A stretch of DNA of 64,000 nucleotides from Candidatus Binatia bacterium (GCA_937925685.1 CALAMI010000006.1:21590-85589); one strand, 5' to 3'; shown: positions 1-9,964, counted from the stretch's first letter. Translations and numbers: made by a program. Notes: generated by a model from the sequence alone, not told the origin.

Positions 1-474
1 AATTCGGTAGCGGCGCTTCGGCACCCACTCGATGTCTTCCACTCGGCTGATGGGCTGCATGCCCAGCCCCAGGAACACAATCCCCAACTCCTCGGCCACA
101 GCGACGATTTGGCGCACATGTTCGCGAAACTCCCGCGCGGCTTCGTGGACGCTACGCCACTGTTCGCCACTCAGCTCCAACTGGCCCCCGGGTTCGAGTG
201 TAATCGAGGCTCGCTCCCCGCTCAGCGCGACGACGCGGCCATCTTCCACCACCGGTTTCCAGCCGAACCGCTCTGCCATCTGCCGCAGAATTTCTTCGAT
301 TCCCCCGCTGAACGGTGCCGCCACGCCATCTGCAGCGCGCACCCCAACCTTCTCGTACTCCGTGCCGATACGCCACTGATCGCGCGGCTTACAGGCCGAC
401 TCGAAATACCGCACGAGGTCTTCGAACGACTCGATGGGCACTTCCTCCGATTGGTTGGCTATGTACTGAGACAT
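1..474 (-). CDS. gshA: Glutamate-cysteine ligase, N-terminal part (truncated by window edge)
   Basis: Glutamate-cysteine ligase (EC 6.3.2.2) joins glutamate and cysteine with ATP in the first step of glutathione synthesis, in the cytoplasm. Only the first 158 codons are present; the frame is open to the left edge. The plant/alphaproteobacterial type (GCS2 family) is indicated by GTEYEK at residues 37-42, the LEPGGQLELSG block at 93-103, FLGLGMQP at 134-141 and PKRRY at 152-156, all in family order. The start is the ATG at 474, giving a normal-length N terminus; no strong Shine-Dalgarno sequence precedes it. The upstream neighbour is a Mg2+ ATPase on the same strand, about 180 bases away. Confidence 0.88.
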   Translation of the reverse strand, partial: MSQYIANQSEEVPIESFEDLVRYFESACKPRDQWRIGTEYEKVGVRAADGVAAPFSGGIEEILRQMAERFGWKPVVEDGRVVALSGERASITLEPGGQLELSGEQWRSVHEAAREFREHVRQIVAVAEELGIVFLGLGMQPISRVEDIEWVPKRRYRI

Positions 475-652
475 GGACGCACCGCACCAGCAGGGAACTT
501 CACCTTACCCGTGGTGTTCGTTTTGGCGCAAGCCGCACCGCCCCCCTCGTGCATGTGGAGGCACGGTCCGCCGAACCCGTTCACCGACTCTCCGCACTGC
601 TCTGGGTGGCCATCTGGCCCGAGCGCCGGATCATTCCCTTTCGTTCGGGGCC

Positions 653-3298
653 TTAGGGCGGCAAAGCGACGGGGTGACGGCGGAAGAAGGACCGTTTGGC
701 CTGTTCGACAACGAACAGGTAGGTCAGCGCCAAGACAGCCAACACGGCGAAGAACAACGGGGGCAAAGGGGTAAAGCCCAGGTAACGGGCAAACGGAGCG
801 AACGGTAGGAACACAGTCAGGGCGACAACCGCGAGTGCAGCCGCAGCGAGAGCTGGGTGGGGGCGGCTACGGAACGGGCTCCGCCGCGTTCGAATGACGA
901 AGATGACGAGTACTTGAGTGGCCACCGACTCGACAAACCAACCCGTATGGAACAACACCTGGTCGGCAGCAAATAACGCCAGGAGCAAATAGAACGTGAG
1001 AAAATCGAACACCGAACTGATGGGCCCGATCGACAACATAAAATCGCGAACGAAGCGCATGTCCCACCTGCGCGGCTCGCGCAAGTCTTCCTCGTCGACT
1101 TGGTCCAAAGGTAAGGGGATTTCTGACAGGTCGTAGAGCAAATTGTTCAGCAGGATTTGCAATGGCAACATGGGCAGAAACGGCAAGAACAACGTGGCAC
1201 CCGCCATGCTGAACATGTTTCCGAAGTTGGAGCTGGTCGCCATCATGATGTATTTCATCACATTGCCGAACGTGCGCCGCCCTTCGCGAATGCCGGCATG
1301 GAGCACGCTCAAGTCCTGTTCGAGCAAAATGAAGTCAGCTGCCTGCTTGGCCACATCCACGGCGGTATCGACCGAAATCCCCACGTCGGCCGTGTGCAAG
1401 GATGGAGCATCGTTAATGCCATCGCCCAGATAGGCCACGACATGGCCCCGCGCCTTCAGCGCCAGCAGGACGCGGTTTTTTTGCATGGGGTCGAGCCGGC
1501 AAAAGACATTGCACCCCTCGATACGGGCCTGCAAGGCTTCGTCGCTCATGGCCGCGACCTCTTTGCCTGTCAGTACCCCGGTCACGGAGAAGCGGAGTTC
1601 GTCGCAGAGGTGGCGGGTGACTCGCTCGTTGTCGCCAGTGAGGATTTTCACTGCCACCCTGCTTTCGGCCAACGCCTCTATGGCTCGAGCGGCCGAAGCT
1701 TTGGGCGGATCGAGGAAGGCAGCCAAGCCAGCAAAAACCAAGTCCGTCTCGTCGGCCACCGATGCGTGACTGCGCGTCGGCTCCACTTCTTTCCAAGCGA
1801 TGGCCAGCACGCGGAACCCTTGCTCGCTGAGCTCGTCGAACAGCTTGGCCGCACGCCCCCGTGCGGCGTCGTCAAGCCCTTGCACCCCGCGGCCACGGAC
1901 CTCGAACGAGTTACAGTGAGCCAGGACTTCCTCTGGAGCACCCTTGACCACCAGCAAACGAGGGCCTTGCTGCGGCTCCAGGAGCACTGAAACCCGCCTC
2001 CGTTCGAAATCGAAGGGAACCTCGTCGATTTTGCGCCACGGCGACGGATCGACCTCGCGATGCTCCAAGATCGCGTCGTCCAAAGGGCTCTTGAGCCCCG
2101 TTTCGAAAAAGCTGTTGAGATAAGCAAGTTCGAGTACCCGTTGGCTCACGTTTCCATCGATGTCTACATGTCGTTCCAGGCGAATCTTGGCTTGGGTTAA
2201 AGTGCCGGTTTTGTCCGTGCACAAAACGTCCACCGAACCCAAGTCCTGAATGGCGGACAGCCGCTTGACAATCACTTTTTCCTTCGCCATGCGCAGGGCG
2301 CCGCGGGCGAACGTGACCGACAAGATCATCGGTAACAGTTCCGGCGTCAGACCCACGGCCAAAGCCACCGCGAACAGAAACGACTCCAGCAGCGGGCGCT
2401 CGAACAGAAGATTGACCAACAACACGAACAGCACGAGGCCAACGGTGAAGCGCATGATCAACATGCCGAAGCGCCGCGTGCCCACCTCGAATGCCGTCGG
2501 CGGCGCTGGGCGCTGCAAGGTGCCTGCGATGCGCCCCAGAAAGGTGCGCGCTGCAGTCTGCAGCGCCAACATGCGGCCGGTTCCACTCACCACGGAACTT
2601 CCCAAGAACACAGCATGAGGGCTGTCCGGGGGCAGCGCTTCTGCTCGCTTCGCAAGAGTTTCCACCGGCGCAGGATATTTCTCCACGGGGTAGGGCTCGC
2701 CGGTGAGGGCGGCTTGGTGGACAAAAAGGTCCTTCCCCTCCAACAACACACCATCGGCGGGAACCAAGTCACCTGCAGCCAGCAGAACCACGTCACCTGG
2801 CACGATGGCGGAAAACGGCACTTCACGCCTCTCACCATCGCGGAGCACGTGCGCCGTCAATGCCACCCGCTGCGCCAGTGCCTCGGCCGCCCGTGCTGCA
2901 CGATGTTCCTGAACGAAGTCGAGCGAGACGCTCATCAGGATAATCGCGGCGATGATCCCGGCCCCCGCGACATCGCCGGTGAACGCGGATACTGTGCTGG
3001 CAAACAGCAAGACCAGCACTAGCGGGTTGGTGAAGCGCAAAGCCAACTCACGCAGGAACTGCACGCGGCGAGCGTTCCCAAGTTCGTTCGGCCCAAAGCG
3101 CTCGAGCCGTTCACGGGCCTCCTGGCTCGACAAACCGCTGCCCAGGTCGATCACGCTGCTCGTCGGGTTAGCACGATGTGGCCCATCGATGCGAGGGTAC
3201 GGGCCGCGGCGTTGCGGACGCATCGCAATGGCGAGCGCAGACCATCCTTGCTCGTCGACCCGGCTCGTGACCATCCACCGGCGCACGCCACAAGCCAC
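653..3298 (-). CDS. mgtA: Magnesium-translocating P-type ATPase
   Basis: P-type ATPase of the P3B (MgtA/MgtB) class, an inner-membrane pump driving Mg2+ uptake with ATP. Motifs in order: cation-ATPase N-domain (about 50-90), TM1-2, actuator TGEP at 199-202, the TM4 motif PELLPM around 319-324, DKTGT at 362-366 with Asp362 as the phosphorylated residue, KGAPE at 452-456 in the nucleotide domain, and GDGIND at 625-630. Further TM helices follow, and LYDLSEIPLPLDQVD is typical of Mg2+ rather than Ca2+ pumps. At 881 residues it has the usual length. The far start is a GTG at 3298; in-frame ATGs at 3274 and 3223 are equally possible. No MgtC or leader peptide was seen next to it. Confidence 0.93.
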   Translation of the reverse strand: MACGVRRWMVTSRVDEQGWSALAIAMRPQRRGPYPRIDGPHRANPTSSVIDLGSGLSSQEARERLERFGPNELGNARRVQFLRELALRFTNPLVLVLLFASTVSAFTGDVAGAGIIAAIILMSVSLDFVQEHRAARAAEALAQRVALTAHVLRDGERREVPFSAIVPGDVVLLAAGDLVPADGVLLEGKDLFVHQAALTGEPYPVEKYPAPVETLAKRAEALPPDSPHAVFLGSSVVSGTGRMLALQTAARTFLGRIAGTLQRPAPPTAFEVGTRRFGMLIMRFTVGLVLFVLLVNLLFERPLLESFLFAVALAVGLTPELLPMILSVTFARGALRMAKEKVIVKRLSAIQDLGSVDVLCTDKTGTLTQAKIRLERHVDIDGNVSQRVLELAYLNSFFETGLKSPLDDAILEHREVDPSPWRKIDEVPFDFERRRVSVLLEPQQGPRLLVVKGAPEEVLAHCNSFEVRGRGVQGLDDAARGRAAKLFDELSEQGFRVLAIAWKEVEPTRSHASVADETDLVFAGLAAFLDPPKASAARAIEALAESRVAVKILTGDNERVTRHLCDELRFSVTGVLTGKEVAAMSDEALQARIEGCNVFCRLDPMQKNRVLLALKARGHVVAYLGDGINDAPSLHTADVGISVDTAVDVAKQAADFILLEQDLSVLHAGIREGRRTFGNVMKYIMMATSSNFGNMFSMAGATLFLPFLPMLPLQILLNNLLYDLSEIPLPLDQVDEEDLREPRRWDMRFVRDFMLSIGPISSVFDFLTFYLLLALFAADQVLFHTGWFVESVATQVLVIFVIRTRRSPFRSRPHPALAAAALAVVALTVFLPFAPFARYLGFTPLPPLFFAVLAVLALTYLFVVEQAKRSFFRRHPVALPP

Positions 3299-3729
3299 AG
3301 GGAAGTACGGGGTGTTTGCTCTCCTTGCCTGTGATGTCAGAGGTCGTGCTGCTCCCCGTTCTGCTACCCTCCGTCCCTTGGCCGCTAGGCCCTGTTACGG
3401 CATCGTGCCAACGGGCACTTTCCGCGGTCGCCGGCGAACTTGTCTCGGCGGCGGTACCCGCGTGACCCATGGATGCGCAACCAAGCAGGACGCAGCAGCA
3501 GTGCCACTGCCCAGCGCTGGTCAGGGACATGGAATCCGCGCCCCTGAGGGGCTCCACCGGCCGGACACGAATGGCAGCTCCAGCGGGCTTGAGCGGGGAT
3601 CGCCAGCGAGCACCTTGCTGCAGCCGGCACACGGAACGCTCCCCACTGGGGCGAACGTTGTTGCATCACTTCACCCGAGCAGCCATGGTCGTGGATTGGC
3701 CACCGCTTTGGTCGGTGCACACCTCGGTC
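3299..3729. other. Non-coding stretch between Mg2+ ATPase and pseudogene
   Basis: Several overlapping open frames occur on both strands, as expected for GC-rich DNA, but none shows a recognisable domain, signal peptide or good ribosome site. It probably carries the mgtA promoter and decayed sequence beyond the 3' end of the esterase pseudogene. Confidence 0.4.
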
Positions 3730-4615
3730 TGATCCCATATGCCATGTGGCTATTCCACCCCTTGTAAATGCGATAGTTGCTCGAGTTCGCTTTGCAGCTG
3801 GCACTAAGCTGGCTCACCGCCAACGTGTTCCCGGTGCGCACGCTTCCCACCAGCAGATCCACTGAAGCACATTAAAGCGGGGTTCGATACGATGTCGCAA
3901 AAACCACTTTGGTCGCCCGAACCGCCGGCGTATGCCGTCGTGTAGTGACCCCAGGCCGTGTCGGCAAAGTAACACGGCCTGGCATTCGTGTACGCAGGCA
4001 GTCCGCCCCCTTCGAGCGCCGCTAAAACCCCGGCGATGTTGCCGGGCACGTGTGCCGTCAAATTCCACGTGGGCAAATCGTCCACGATAAACCTGGTGGT
4101 GACGACACCGTTGCCTGCATCGCCAAGCACGGGAAACTGCGAGGCGAACCAGACGAAGTGGTGCATGGAAAAAAGCTCCGTACGCCGCGGCACTGGTCGC
4201 GGCCAGGCAGACTGCATCTGGGCTCACGAAATGCTTGGGCACCCATTTTTCCACCACACGGGGGTTGCGGTGGCCGCGGGGTAAGAGGGTGACGTCGGTC
4301 GACCCCACGTAAAGGCGATCAGCGTCGCCCAATCAAGGTTTGCGGTGCAATACGGCACCCAGACGATGTCCCGATCGCCGAACGGATTTCTCGGATCGCT
4401 CAGGTTCGCAACGCCTGCAGGACTTGCGAGGTCGTTGGGTTGGTCCGAGCCCGCCGGATCCGCGCTAAAGTCGAACGCAAACAAGTCGCCATATGTCACC
4501 CGGTTCCAACAAGCGCCTCCGCCCTGGTAGGGAATCAAAAGATTGTTCGTGGCGCCCCGCTTGGCAAAAAACGCTACGGACAACAGAATGCACAGCGTGA
4601 GCGGAGCAACTTCCC
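3730..4615 (-). pseudogene. Pectin-acetylesterase/Notum-like secreted hydrolase, frameshifted remnant
   Basis: Pieces of one alpha/beta-hydrolase of the pectin acetylesterase family lie in order but in different reading frames. From about 4610 to 4300: NNLLIPYQGGGACW (oxyanion block) and DRDIVWVPYCTANLDW. From about 4300 to 4165: STDVTLLPRGHRN and CLAATSAAAYGAFFHAPL, matching the family nucleophile block (GSSAGAYGA) but with Ala where the catalytic Ser should be. From about 4190 to 3860: FPVLGDAGNGVVTTRF and YFADTAWGHYTTAY. From about 3860 to 3730: SNYRIYKGWNSHMAYG, resembling the region around the C-terminal His. At least three frame changes (near 4300, 4165 and 3860) plus the changed nucleophile argue for a dead gene rather than sequencing errors alone. 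No credible N terminus or signal peptide could be joined on. Confidence 0.68.
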
Positions 4616-5589
4616 TTGGTAACTCGCCTCCGTGGCCGGGGGCACCATCCGGAACGAATCGTCTGGCACTGGGGGAACAGTGTGGCGAGCTCGATGACTC
4701 CCAATCCCGTCTTCGATCAGCGCCTGGCCTGCACTCTCGGCCGCAGGTGGACGGACAGTTCTCTTGCGTGGCCTCGAGCCACGCGCCGGCGAACCGACCT
4801 GCTGCCCGATTTCTTTGCGCGCGCTTGCTCCGTTGCGGGTCGGGGTGCGACCGTGCCACCGAGATCGCTTCCGCGACCAAAAAGGCTCCGCATTCCGCCC
4901 CGGCTGCCCGAACCAGCGTTCGACGACGGCGTGGGTGCGGCAACCTGTTCCAGTGCAGGCCAGACTGAATCGTGCTTCGCTACGTTCCCAGCCACCTTCC
5001 ACCGTATTTTTGACCGTGGCGACAGGGGCGGTGGTCGCACCGCAATCGACTCCTTTTTCCACAGCGATCGCCTCTGCCTTGGTTCCAGGCCGACGTACCA
5101 CCTCCGTTGCTTTGGCAATGGCAGCATCACGCTTCGACGCGTGGTGCGCCACGGCCCGTCCCGCCCAAACACGAGACACCGTACGAGATCACGCCGCTGC
5201 ACCGCTGAGTTCGGCGCCTACGCACCGATTTCTCAGATACACCGGCCACTGCTCGCCAAGCCGTTGGCGGGCACACAGCACCATGCCTAGAACAACGGCA
5301 GGGCCGTGCCTCTTCGTTCCCCCTTTCCGGCGTCGTGCCCGGACGTTCTCTGCAGTCTCGCTACAGATGCAATCAGGAGAGTTCGCGGCGGCGTTCCCGC
5401 ATGCTTGCCCGCAACAGCCAGGAGCGCTAACCGCCGAATGGTTCCGTTGCAATCCTGGGGCACATCGGCTACGCGAGCCAACCACTCAAGCGCGTTCATG
5501 CACGAAGGAATGCGGGCCGCAGCTCAACCACAACCAGTGCTGGTGAGGGAGTGACCAGGCGACGCGGTCAACTGCAACGAGAGGGAACA
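4616..5589. other. Gene-poor stretch upstream of pheA
   Basis: No gene could be supported on either strand. Open frames are Arg/Pro-rich and lack domain motifs. The left part may hold the lost N terminus of the esterase pseudogene; the right part should hold the promoter of the aromatic operon, but I saw no convincing -35/-10 pair. Confidence 0.35.
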
Positions 5590-6678
5590 GTGCGAAGACC
5601 GACTTCCATCGAAGAGATCCGAGCTCGCATCGACGAGATCGACAAGAAATTGCTTACCCTATTGAATCGTCGGGCACGTTTGGCGCGCGAAATCGGCGAG
5701 CACAAGCGCCGGCAAAACACCGCGATCTATGCTCCGGCACGGGAAAAAGCCATTCTCGCTCGTTTGCAACGTGCCAATACCGGCCCACTGCGAGCAGACC
5801 AAGTCCGCAGTATCTTCCGGGAAATCATCAGTGCTTGTCTTGCCCTGGAACAGCCGCTGAAAATTGCTTGCCTTGGACCGTTGGGCACCTTTTCGCACCA
5901 AGCTGCCGTGCAACAGTTCGGCAATCAGGCCGATATCGTACCGCTGCCGAGCATTCCGGAGGTGTTCGAGGAGGTGGAGCATTATCGTGCAGATTACGGC
6001 GTCGTACCGGTGGAAAACTCGACGGAGGGCGTGGTCGCGGTCACGCTCGACCGCCTTGCCGAGTCGCCCTTGACAATCAAGGCAGAAATTCTGCTGCGAG
6101 TCGAACCCTGCCTGCTGTCTCGTGCGAGTCGATTAGAGGACATCAAACTTGTCGTGGCTCACCCGCAAGCGCTGGCGCAATGTCGCCTCTGGTTGCGCCA
6201 CCACTTGCCCAACGTTCCGCAAATGGGCGCCTCGAGTACCGGAGCGGCAGCGCAACGTGCGCAACGGGAGCGCGGTGTCGCTGCCGTGGCCAGCAAGCTA
6301 GCCGCTTCGCATTACAACTTGAACATTCTCGCAGAAAACATTCAGGATCTTCCCAACAACTTCACCCGTTTCTTGGTGCTCGGGCACGACGGTGTCGCCA
6401 ACCCCAGTGGCGAAGACAAAACCTCCGTCGTGATTTCGACTCGCCACGAGGCCGGCGCCCTGTACCGTGTGCTGCAACCGTTCGCCGAGCATGGGGTGAG
6501 TTTGTGCAATATCGAGTCGAGACCGTTGCGCCATCGGCCGTGGGAGTACTTGTTCTTTCTCGACATGGTCGGGCACGTGCAAGAGCCCAACGTGGCGCAA
6601 GCGCTAGCCGAAGTCGAACGCCGCTCGTTGTTTTGCAAGGTGTTGGGGTCGTACCCAGCGGCAGCACGGCCGGCCTGA
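5590..6678 (+). CDS. pheA: Bifunctional chorismate mutase / prephenate dehydratase (P-protein)
   Basis: Converts chorismate to prephenate and then to phenylpyruvate, the committed branch to phenylalanine. The N-terminal AroQ chorismate mutase helices cover roughly residues 1-80 (RARIDEIDKKLL, with K and R at the expected spacing). The prephenate dehydratase domain begins at ACLGPLGTFSHQAA and includes the NNFTRFLVLG block with the catalytic TRF. An ACT regulatory domain follows (GALYRVLQPF...NIESRP), so feedback inhibition by phenylalanine is likely. I chose the GTG at 5590, which follows a GAGAGGGA ribosome site; an in-frame GTG at 5551 would add 13 unconserved residues. First gene of a packed operon; hisC follows after 22 bases. 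Confidence 0.95.
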   Translation: MRRPTSIEEIRARIDEIDKKLLTLLNRRARLAREIGEHKRRQNTAIYAPAREKAILARLQRANTGPLRADQVRSIFREIISACLALEQPLKIACLGPLGTFSHQAAVQQFGNQADIVPLPSIPEVFEEVEHYRADYGVVPVENSTEGVVAVTLDRLAESPLTIKAEILLRVEPCLLSRASRLEDIKLVVAHPQALAQCRLWLRHHLPNVPQMGASSTGAAAQRAQRERGVAAVASKLAASHYNLNILAENIQDLPNNFTRFLVLGHDGVANPSGEDKTSVVISTRHEAGALYRVLQPFAEHGVSLCNIESRPLRHRPWEYLFFLDMVGHVQEPNVAQALAEVERRSLFCKVLGSYPAAARPA

Positions 6679-6700
6679 CAGACCCGGGCGAATCATCGCG

Positions 6701-7825
6701 ATGACCACGAAATTGGAGCAGATCGCCCCCGAGTGGATTCGCACTCTTGCCCCCTACCCACCGGGAAAACCGATCGAAGAATTGGAGCGGGAGTACGGAA
6801 TTAGCGATTCGATCAAGCTTGCCTCCAACGAAAATCCCCTCGGCCCTTCCCCCCGTGCGTTAGCTGCAATTCAGGAGGCTTTGAGCCAACTCCACCGCTA
6901 TCCGGACGGAAGCTGCTACTATCTCAAGCGCGCCTTGGCCCGAAAACTTGGCGTGTCGCCTGACGCCCTGATCTTCGGCAATGGCTCGAACGAGCTGATC
7001 GAACTCGTCGTCCGTACGTTTTTGCGTCAAGGCGAGGAAGCCGTGATGGCCGATCAGGCCTTTGTCATTTACCGCCTCGTTGTGCAGGCGCAGGGAGGCC
7101 GGTCACGTGTCGTCCCCTTGCGTCACTACACCCATAATCTCGACGCCATTGCTGACGCCATCTCGCCAGCCACGCGCATGGTCTTCCTCGCCAACCCGAA
7201 CAATCCCACCGGGACCATTTTCTTTCGCGACCAATGGGAGGAGTTTCTCGCTCGGGTACCGGAGGACGTGATCGTGGTGATGGACGAAGCATATTTCGAG
7301 TATGTGGACGACCCTCGTTACCCTGATTCGCTTTCGAGCCAAGCGCCAACACGAGCGCTGCTGACCCTGCGCACGTTTTCGAAAATTTACGGCTTAGCGG
7401 GCCTACGCATCGGGTACGGGATCGCCCCACCGGCGCTGGTGGATTTAATGGATCGAGTACGTGCTCCCTTCAACGTCAGCAGCCTTGCCCAAGCGGCAGC
7501 CATAGCTGCTCTGGAAGACGACGAGCACGTGCAGCGTACCCGACGGGTTAACCGCGAGGGGATGGAATTTCTGCGCCGCGAATTCGAGCGGCTGGGGTTG
7601 GAGTACGTGCCAAGTTGGGCAAACTTTATCCTCGTTCGAGTTGGCAACGGAGCGCGGGTCTACGAAGCACTGCTGCGCCGAGGCGTGATCGTGCGGCCCA
7701 TGGGGGTTTACGGATTCCCCGAGCACGTTCGCATCAGCATTGGCACGCCCCCGGAAAACGAGCGGTGCATCGCGGCGCTGGAGCAGGTGCTCCGGGGAGG
7801 AGGGTTGCGTGCCTCCACGTTTTGA
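6701..7825 (+). CDS. hisC: Histidinol-phosphate / aromatic aminotransferase (HisC family)
   Basis: PLP-dependent class I/II aminotransferase of the HisC family, cytoplasmic. Visible motifs: ASNENPLGPSP at 41-51, NPNNPTG at 165-171, MDEAYFEY at 194-201, and TFSKIYGLAGLRIGYG with the PLP-binding Lys228. The length of 374 residues is normal. HisC proteins use histidinol phosphate; because this copy sits between pheA and tyrA with no other histidine gene nearby, it may mainly transaminate phenylpyruvate and 4-hydroxyphenylpyruvate (inference from context). Its 3' end overlaps the start of tyrA by 17 bases, which implies translational coupling. Confidence 0.92.
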   Translation: MTTKLEQIAPEWIRTLAPYPPGKPIEELEREYGISDSIKLASNENPLGPSPRALAAIQEALSQLHRYPDGSCYYLKRALARKLGVSPDALIFGNGSNELIELVVRTFLRQGEEAVMADQAFVIYRLVVQAQGGRSRVVPLRHYTHNLDAIADAISPATRMVFLANPNNPTGTIFFRDQWEEFLARVPEDVIVVMDEAYFEYVDDPRYPDSLSSQAPTRALLTLRTFSKIYGLAGLRIGYGIAPPALVDLMDRVRAPFNVSSLAQAAAIAALEDDEHVQRTRRVNREGMEFLRREFERLGLEYVPSWANFILVRVGNGARVYEALLRRGVIVRPMGVYGFPEHVRISIGTPPENERCIAALEQVLRGGGLRASTF

Positions 7826-8684
7826 CCGCGTCGCCGTGATTGGAGTCGGTTTGATTGGTGGATCGCTCGCGCTGGCCGGTCGAGCGGCGGGAGTGTTCGG
7901 ACGCGTCGTGGGCGCCGGCCGTACTCTGGCAACCTTGGAGGAAGCGGTTCGTCGCCGAGTGGTCGATTCTTACACCGTAGACCCGCGGGGAGCAGTGGCG
8001 AACGCCGACTTGGTCGTGCTGTCGGTACCGGTCCGGGCAATGGCTCCAGTCGTGGCCCAGTGTCGCGACGCCCTTCGGCCCGGGACCATCGTTACCGATG
8101 TGGGTAGCGTTAAACGTTACGTGCTCGATGCCGTGGAGCCTTTACTCCCCGGGGGAGTTTCCTTCGTCGGAGCGCATCCCATCGCGGGAACCGAAGCCAG
8201 TGGGGTAGCGGCGGCCACTGCGGATTTGTTTCGCGGCCGGCGTTGCGTGATTACGCCGGGACCTCGGTCCGACGCCGAGGCGGTCTCCCAGGTGCGCGCA
8301 CTGTGGGAAACGGTGGGCATGAAGGTGGTGGAAATGAACCCCGACCAGCACGACAGCGCTTTGGCTTGGGTGAGCCACTTGCCTCACGTGCTCGCGTTTG
8401 CTGCCAGTCGAGCGGTCGACCGTCACTTTCCACAGGCCGCGGGGTTAGCGGGTCCCAGCTTTCGCAGCCTGACGCGGGTTGCGGCAAGCAGTGCGGAGAC
8501 CTGGGTCGACATTTTCGTTGCCAATCGGGCTCAAATCGCCCGGGCTGTGGATCGTTTCCTGACCACTGTAGAGGAGTTACGCCACGCCATTTGCGCAGCG
8601 ACACCGGAGGAGTTGCGGGCGTGGCTAGAAGGCAGTCGAGAAGCCCATCAGCGTCAGCTTCGCGCCAGCCGAGAGGACAAATGA
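7809..8684 (+). CDS. tyrA: Prephenate dehydrogenase
   Basis: NAD(P)-dependent oxidative decarboxylation of prephenate to 4-hydroxyphenylpyruvate, the tyrosine branch. A Rossmann fold starts at once (VAVIGVGLIGGSLA, GxGxxG at residues 12-17). VGAHPIAGTE carries the conserved His and the family HPxAG motif, and SHLPHVLAFA provides the second active-site His. No ACT domain is visible at the C terminus, so feedback control, if any, must act differently. The GTG at 7809 was chosen because a GGGGAGGAGG ribosome site lies just upstream inside hisC and because it puts the nucleotide-binding strand right at the N terminus. The stop overlaps the aroA start by four bases (ATGA). Confidence 0.93.
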   Translation: MPPRFDRVAVIGVGLIGGSLALAGRAAGVFGRVVGAGRTLATLEEAVRRRVVDSYTVDPRGAVANADLVVLSVPVRAMAPVVAQCRDALRPGTIVTDVGSVKRYVLDAVEPLLPGGVSFVGAHPIAGTEASGVAAATADLFRGRRCVITPGPRSDAEAVSQVRALWETVGMKVVEMNPDQHDSALAWVSHLPHVLAFAASRAVDRHFPQAAGLAGPSFRSLTRVAASSAETWVDIFVANRAQIARAVDRFLTTVEELRHAICAATPEELRAWLEGSREAHQRQLRASREDK

Positions 8685-9964
8685 GCCGCGACGAAATTTA
8701 CTGGGTTCGGCCCCTCACCCGTCCCATCGATGCAGTGGTTACGGTTCCAGGTTCCAAGAGCCTGACCAACCGCGCTTTGCTCCTCGCCGCGCTAGCACGC
8801 GGCGATAGCACGCTCGAAGGAGCATTGTTCAGCGACGACACCCTGTATATGGCAGAAGCGTGGCGCTCACTCGGGATTCCCGTCGAAGCAGACCGTGCCG
8901 GTGCCCGTTTCCGGGTGCAAGGCGGGGCAGGCAGCTTCCCGGCGCAGACGGCCAATTTGTTCGTGGGCAACGCCGGAACGGCGATGCGCTTTCTTGTCGC
9001 CGCACTGTGCTTGGGCCACGGGCACTTCCGCATCGACGGATCGGCTCGCATGCGTCAGCGTCCCATCCAAGCCTTGCTCGATGCCTTGTGCCAGCTCGGT
9101 GCCGACGTACGTGCCGAGCAGCTCAATGGTTGCCCCCCAGTGGTCGTGTACGCCCGCGGTTTGCGGGGCGGTCGCGCCTGCCTCGATGCCAGCAAAAGCA
9201 GTCAGTTCCTTTCGGCGATTTTGCAGGTGGCGCCGTGCAGCGACGAAGGAGTCGAGGTGCAGTTGGTCGGCCAGCTCATTGCCGAACCTTATGTGGAAAT
9301 GACCATGCGCGTCATGCGTGCCTTTGGCGCGACGGTGGAGCGCCCATCGGAGCGCTTCTTCCGGATAAGTCGCCAAGGGTATGCCGGCAGGCAGTATCCA
9401 ATCGAGCCCGATGCCTCCAGCGCACATTACTTCTGGGCGGCAGCGGCACTTTGCGGCGGGCGCGTGCGCGTGCCGGGGCTCCATCGCACCTCGCTCCAGG
9501 GCGACGTACAGTTTGCCAGCGTGCTCGAAGAAATGGGCGCAGAGGCCGAGTTCGGTAACGAATTTGTCGAGGTGCGTGGCAGCGGTGTGCTCCGCGGAAT
9601 TGACATCGACATGAATGCCATCTCGGACACGGCCATGACATTGGCGGCCATTGCTCCGTTCGCCAGTGGGCCGGTAAGAATCCGCAACGTCGCTCATTTG
9701 CGCTTGCAAGAAAGCGACCGGCTCCATGCCATGGCCACCGAGCTGAATCGGCTCGGGGCCAAGGTGGAAGAAACGGTGGATTCTCTGACCGTATATCCCA
9801 GCAAAGTGACCCCGACTGTGGTCGAGACGTACGACGACCATCGTATTGCCATGAGCTTGGCCCTAGTGGGCTTGCGGGTCGAAGGTATAGGCATCCGCAA
9901 CCCGCAGTGCGTGCGCAAAACCTTTCCCGATTTTTTTGCTCGCTTGGAGGCGTTACACGCATGA
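8681..9964 (+). CDS. aroA: 3-phosphoshikimate 1-carboxyvinyltransferase (EPSP synthase)
   Basis: Transfers enolpyruvate from PEP to shikimate-3-phosphate, the sixth step of the shikimate pathway. Signatures are VPGSKSLTNRALLLAAL near residue 20 (substrate-binding Lys-Ser), GNAGTAMRFL near 98 (the PEP/glyphosate loop) and DGSARMRQRPI near 125. The C-terminal part has ETYDDHRIAMSLAL with the catalytic Asp/His region. At 427 residues it is full length. The ATG at 8681 overlaps the tyrA stop as ATGA, and the aroA stop overlaps the cmk start the same way, so these three genes are translationally coupled. Confidence 0.95.
   Translation: MSRDEIYWVRPLTRPIDAVVTVPGSKSLTNRALLLAALARGDSTLEGALFSDDTLYMAEAWRSLGIPVEADRAGARFRVQGGAGSFPAQTANLFVGNAGTAMRFLVAALCLGHGHFRIDGSARMRQRPIQALLDALCQLGADVRAEQLNGCPPVVVYARGLRGGRACLDASKSSQFLSAILQVAPCSDEGVEVQLVGQLIAEPYVEMTMRVMRAFGATVERPSERFFRISRQGYAGRQYPIEPDASSAHYFWAAAALCGGRVRVPGLHRTSLQGDVQFASVLEEMGAEAEFGNEFVEVRGSGVLRGIDIDMNAISDTAMTLAAIAPFASGPVRIRNVAHLRLQESDRLHAMATELNRLGAKVEETVDSLTVYPSKVTPTVVETYDDHRIAMSLALVGLRVEGIGIRNPQCVRKTFPDFFARLEALHA

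Noticed and set aside
109..774. 221-codon plus-strand frame at the left edge
   Set aside because: It is antisense to the recognisable gshA start and lacks domains.
3730..4615. Programmed frameshifting to make an intact esterase
   Set aside because: At least three frame changes and a missing nucleophile do not fit a programmed site; decay is simpler.
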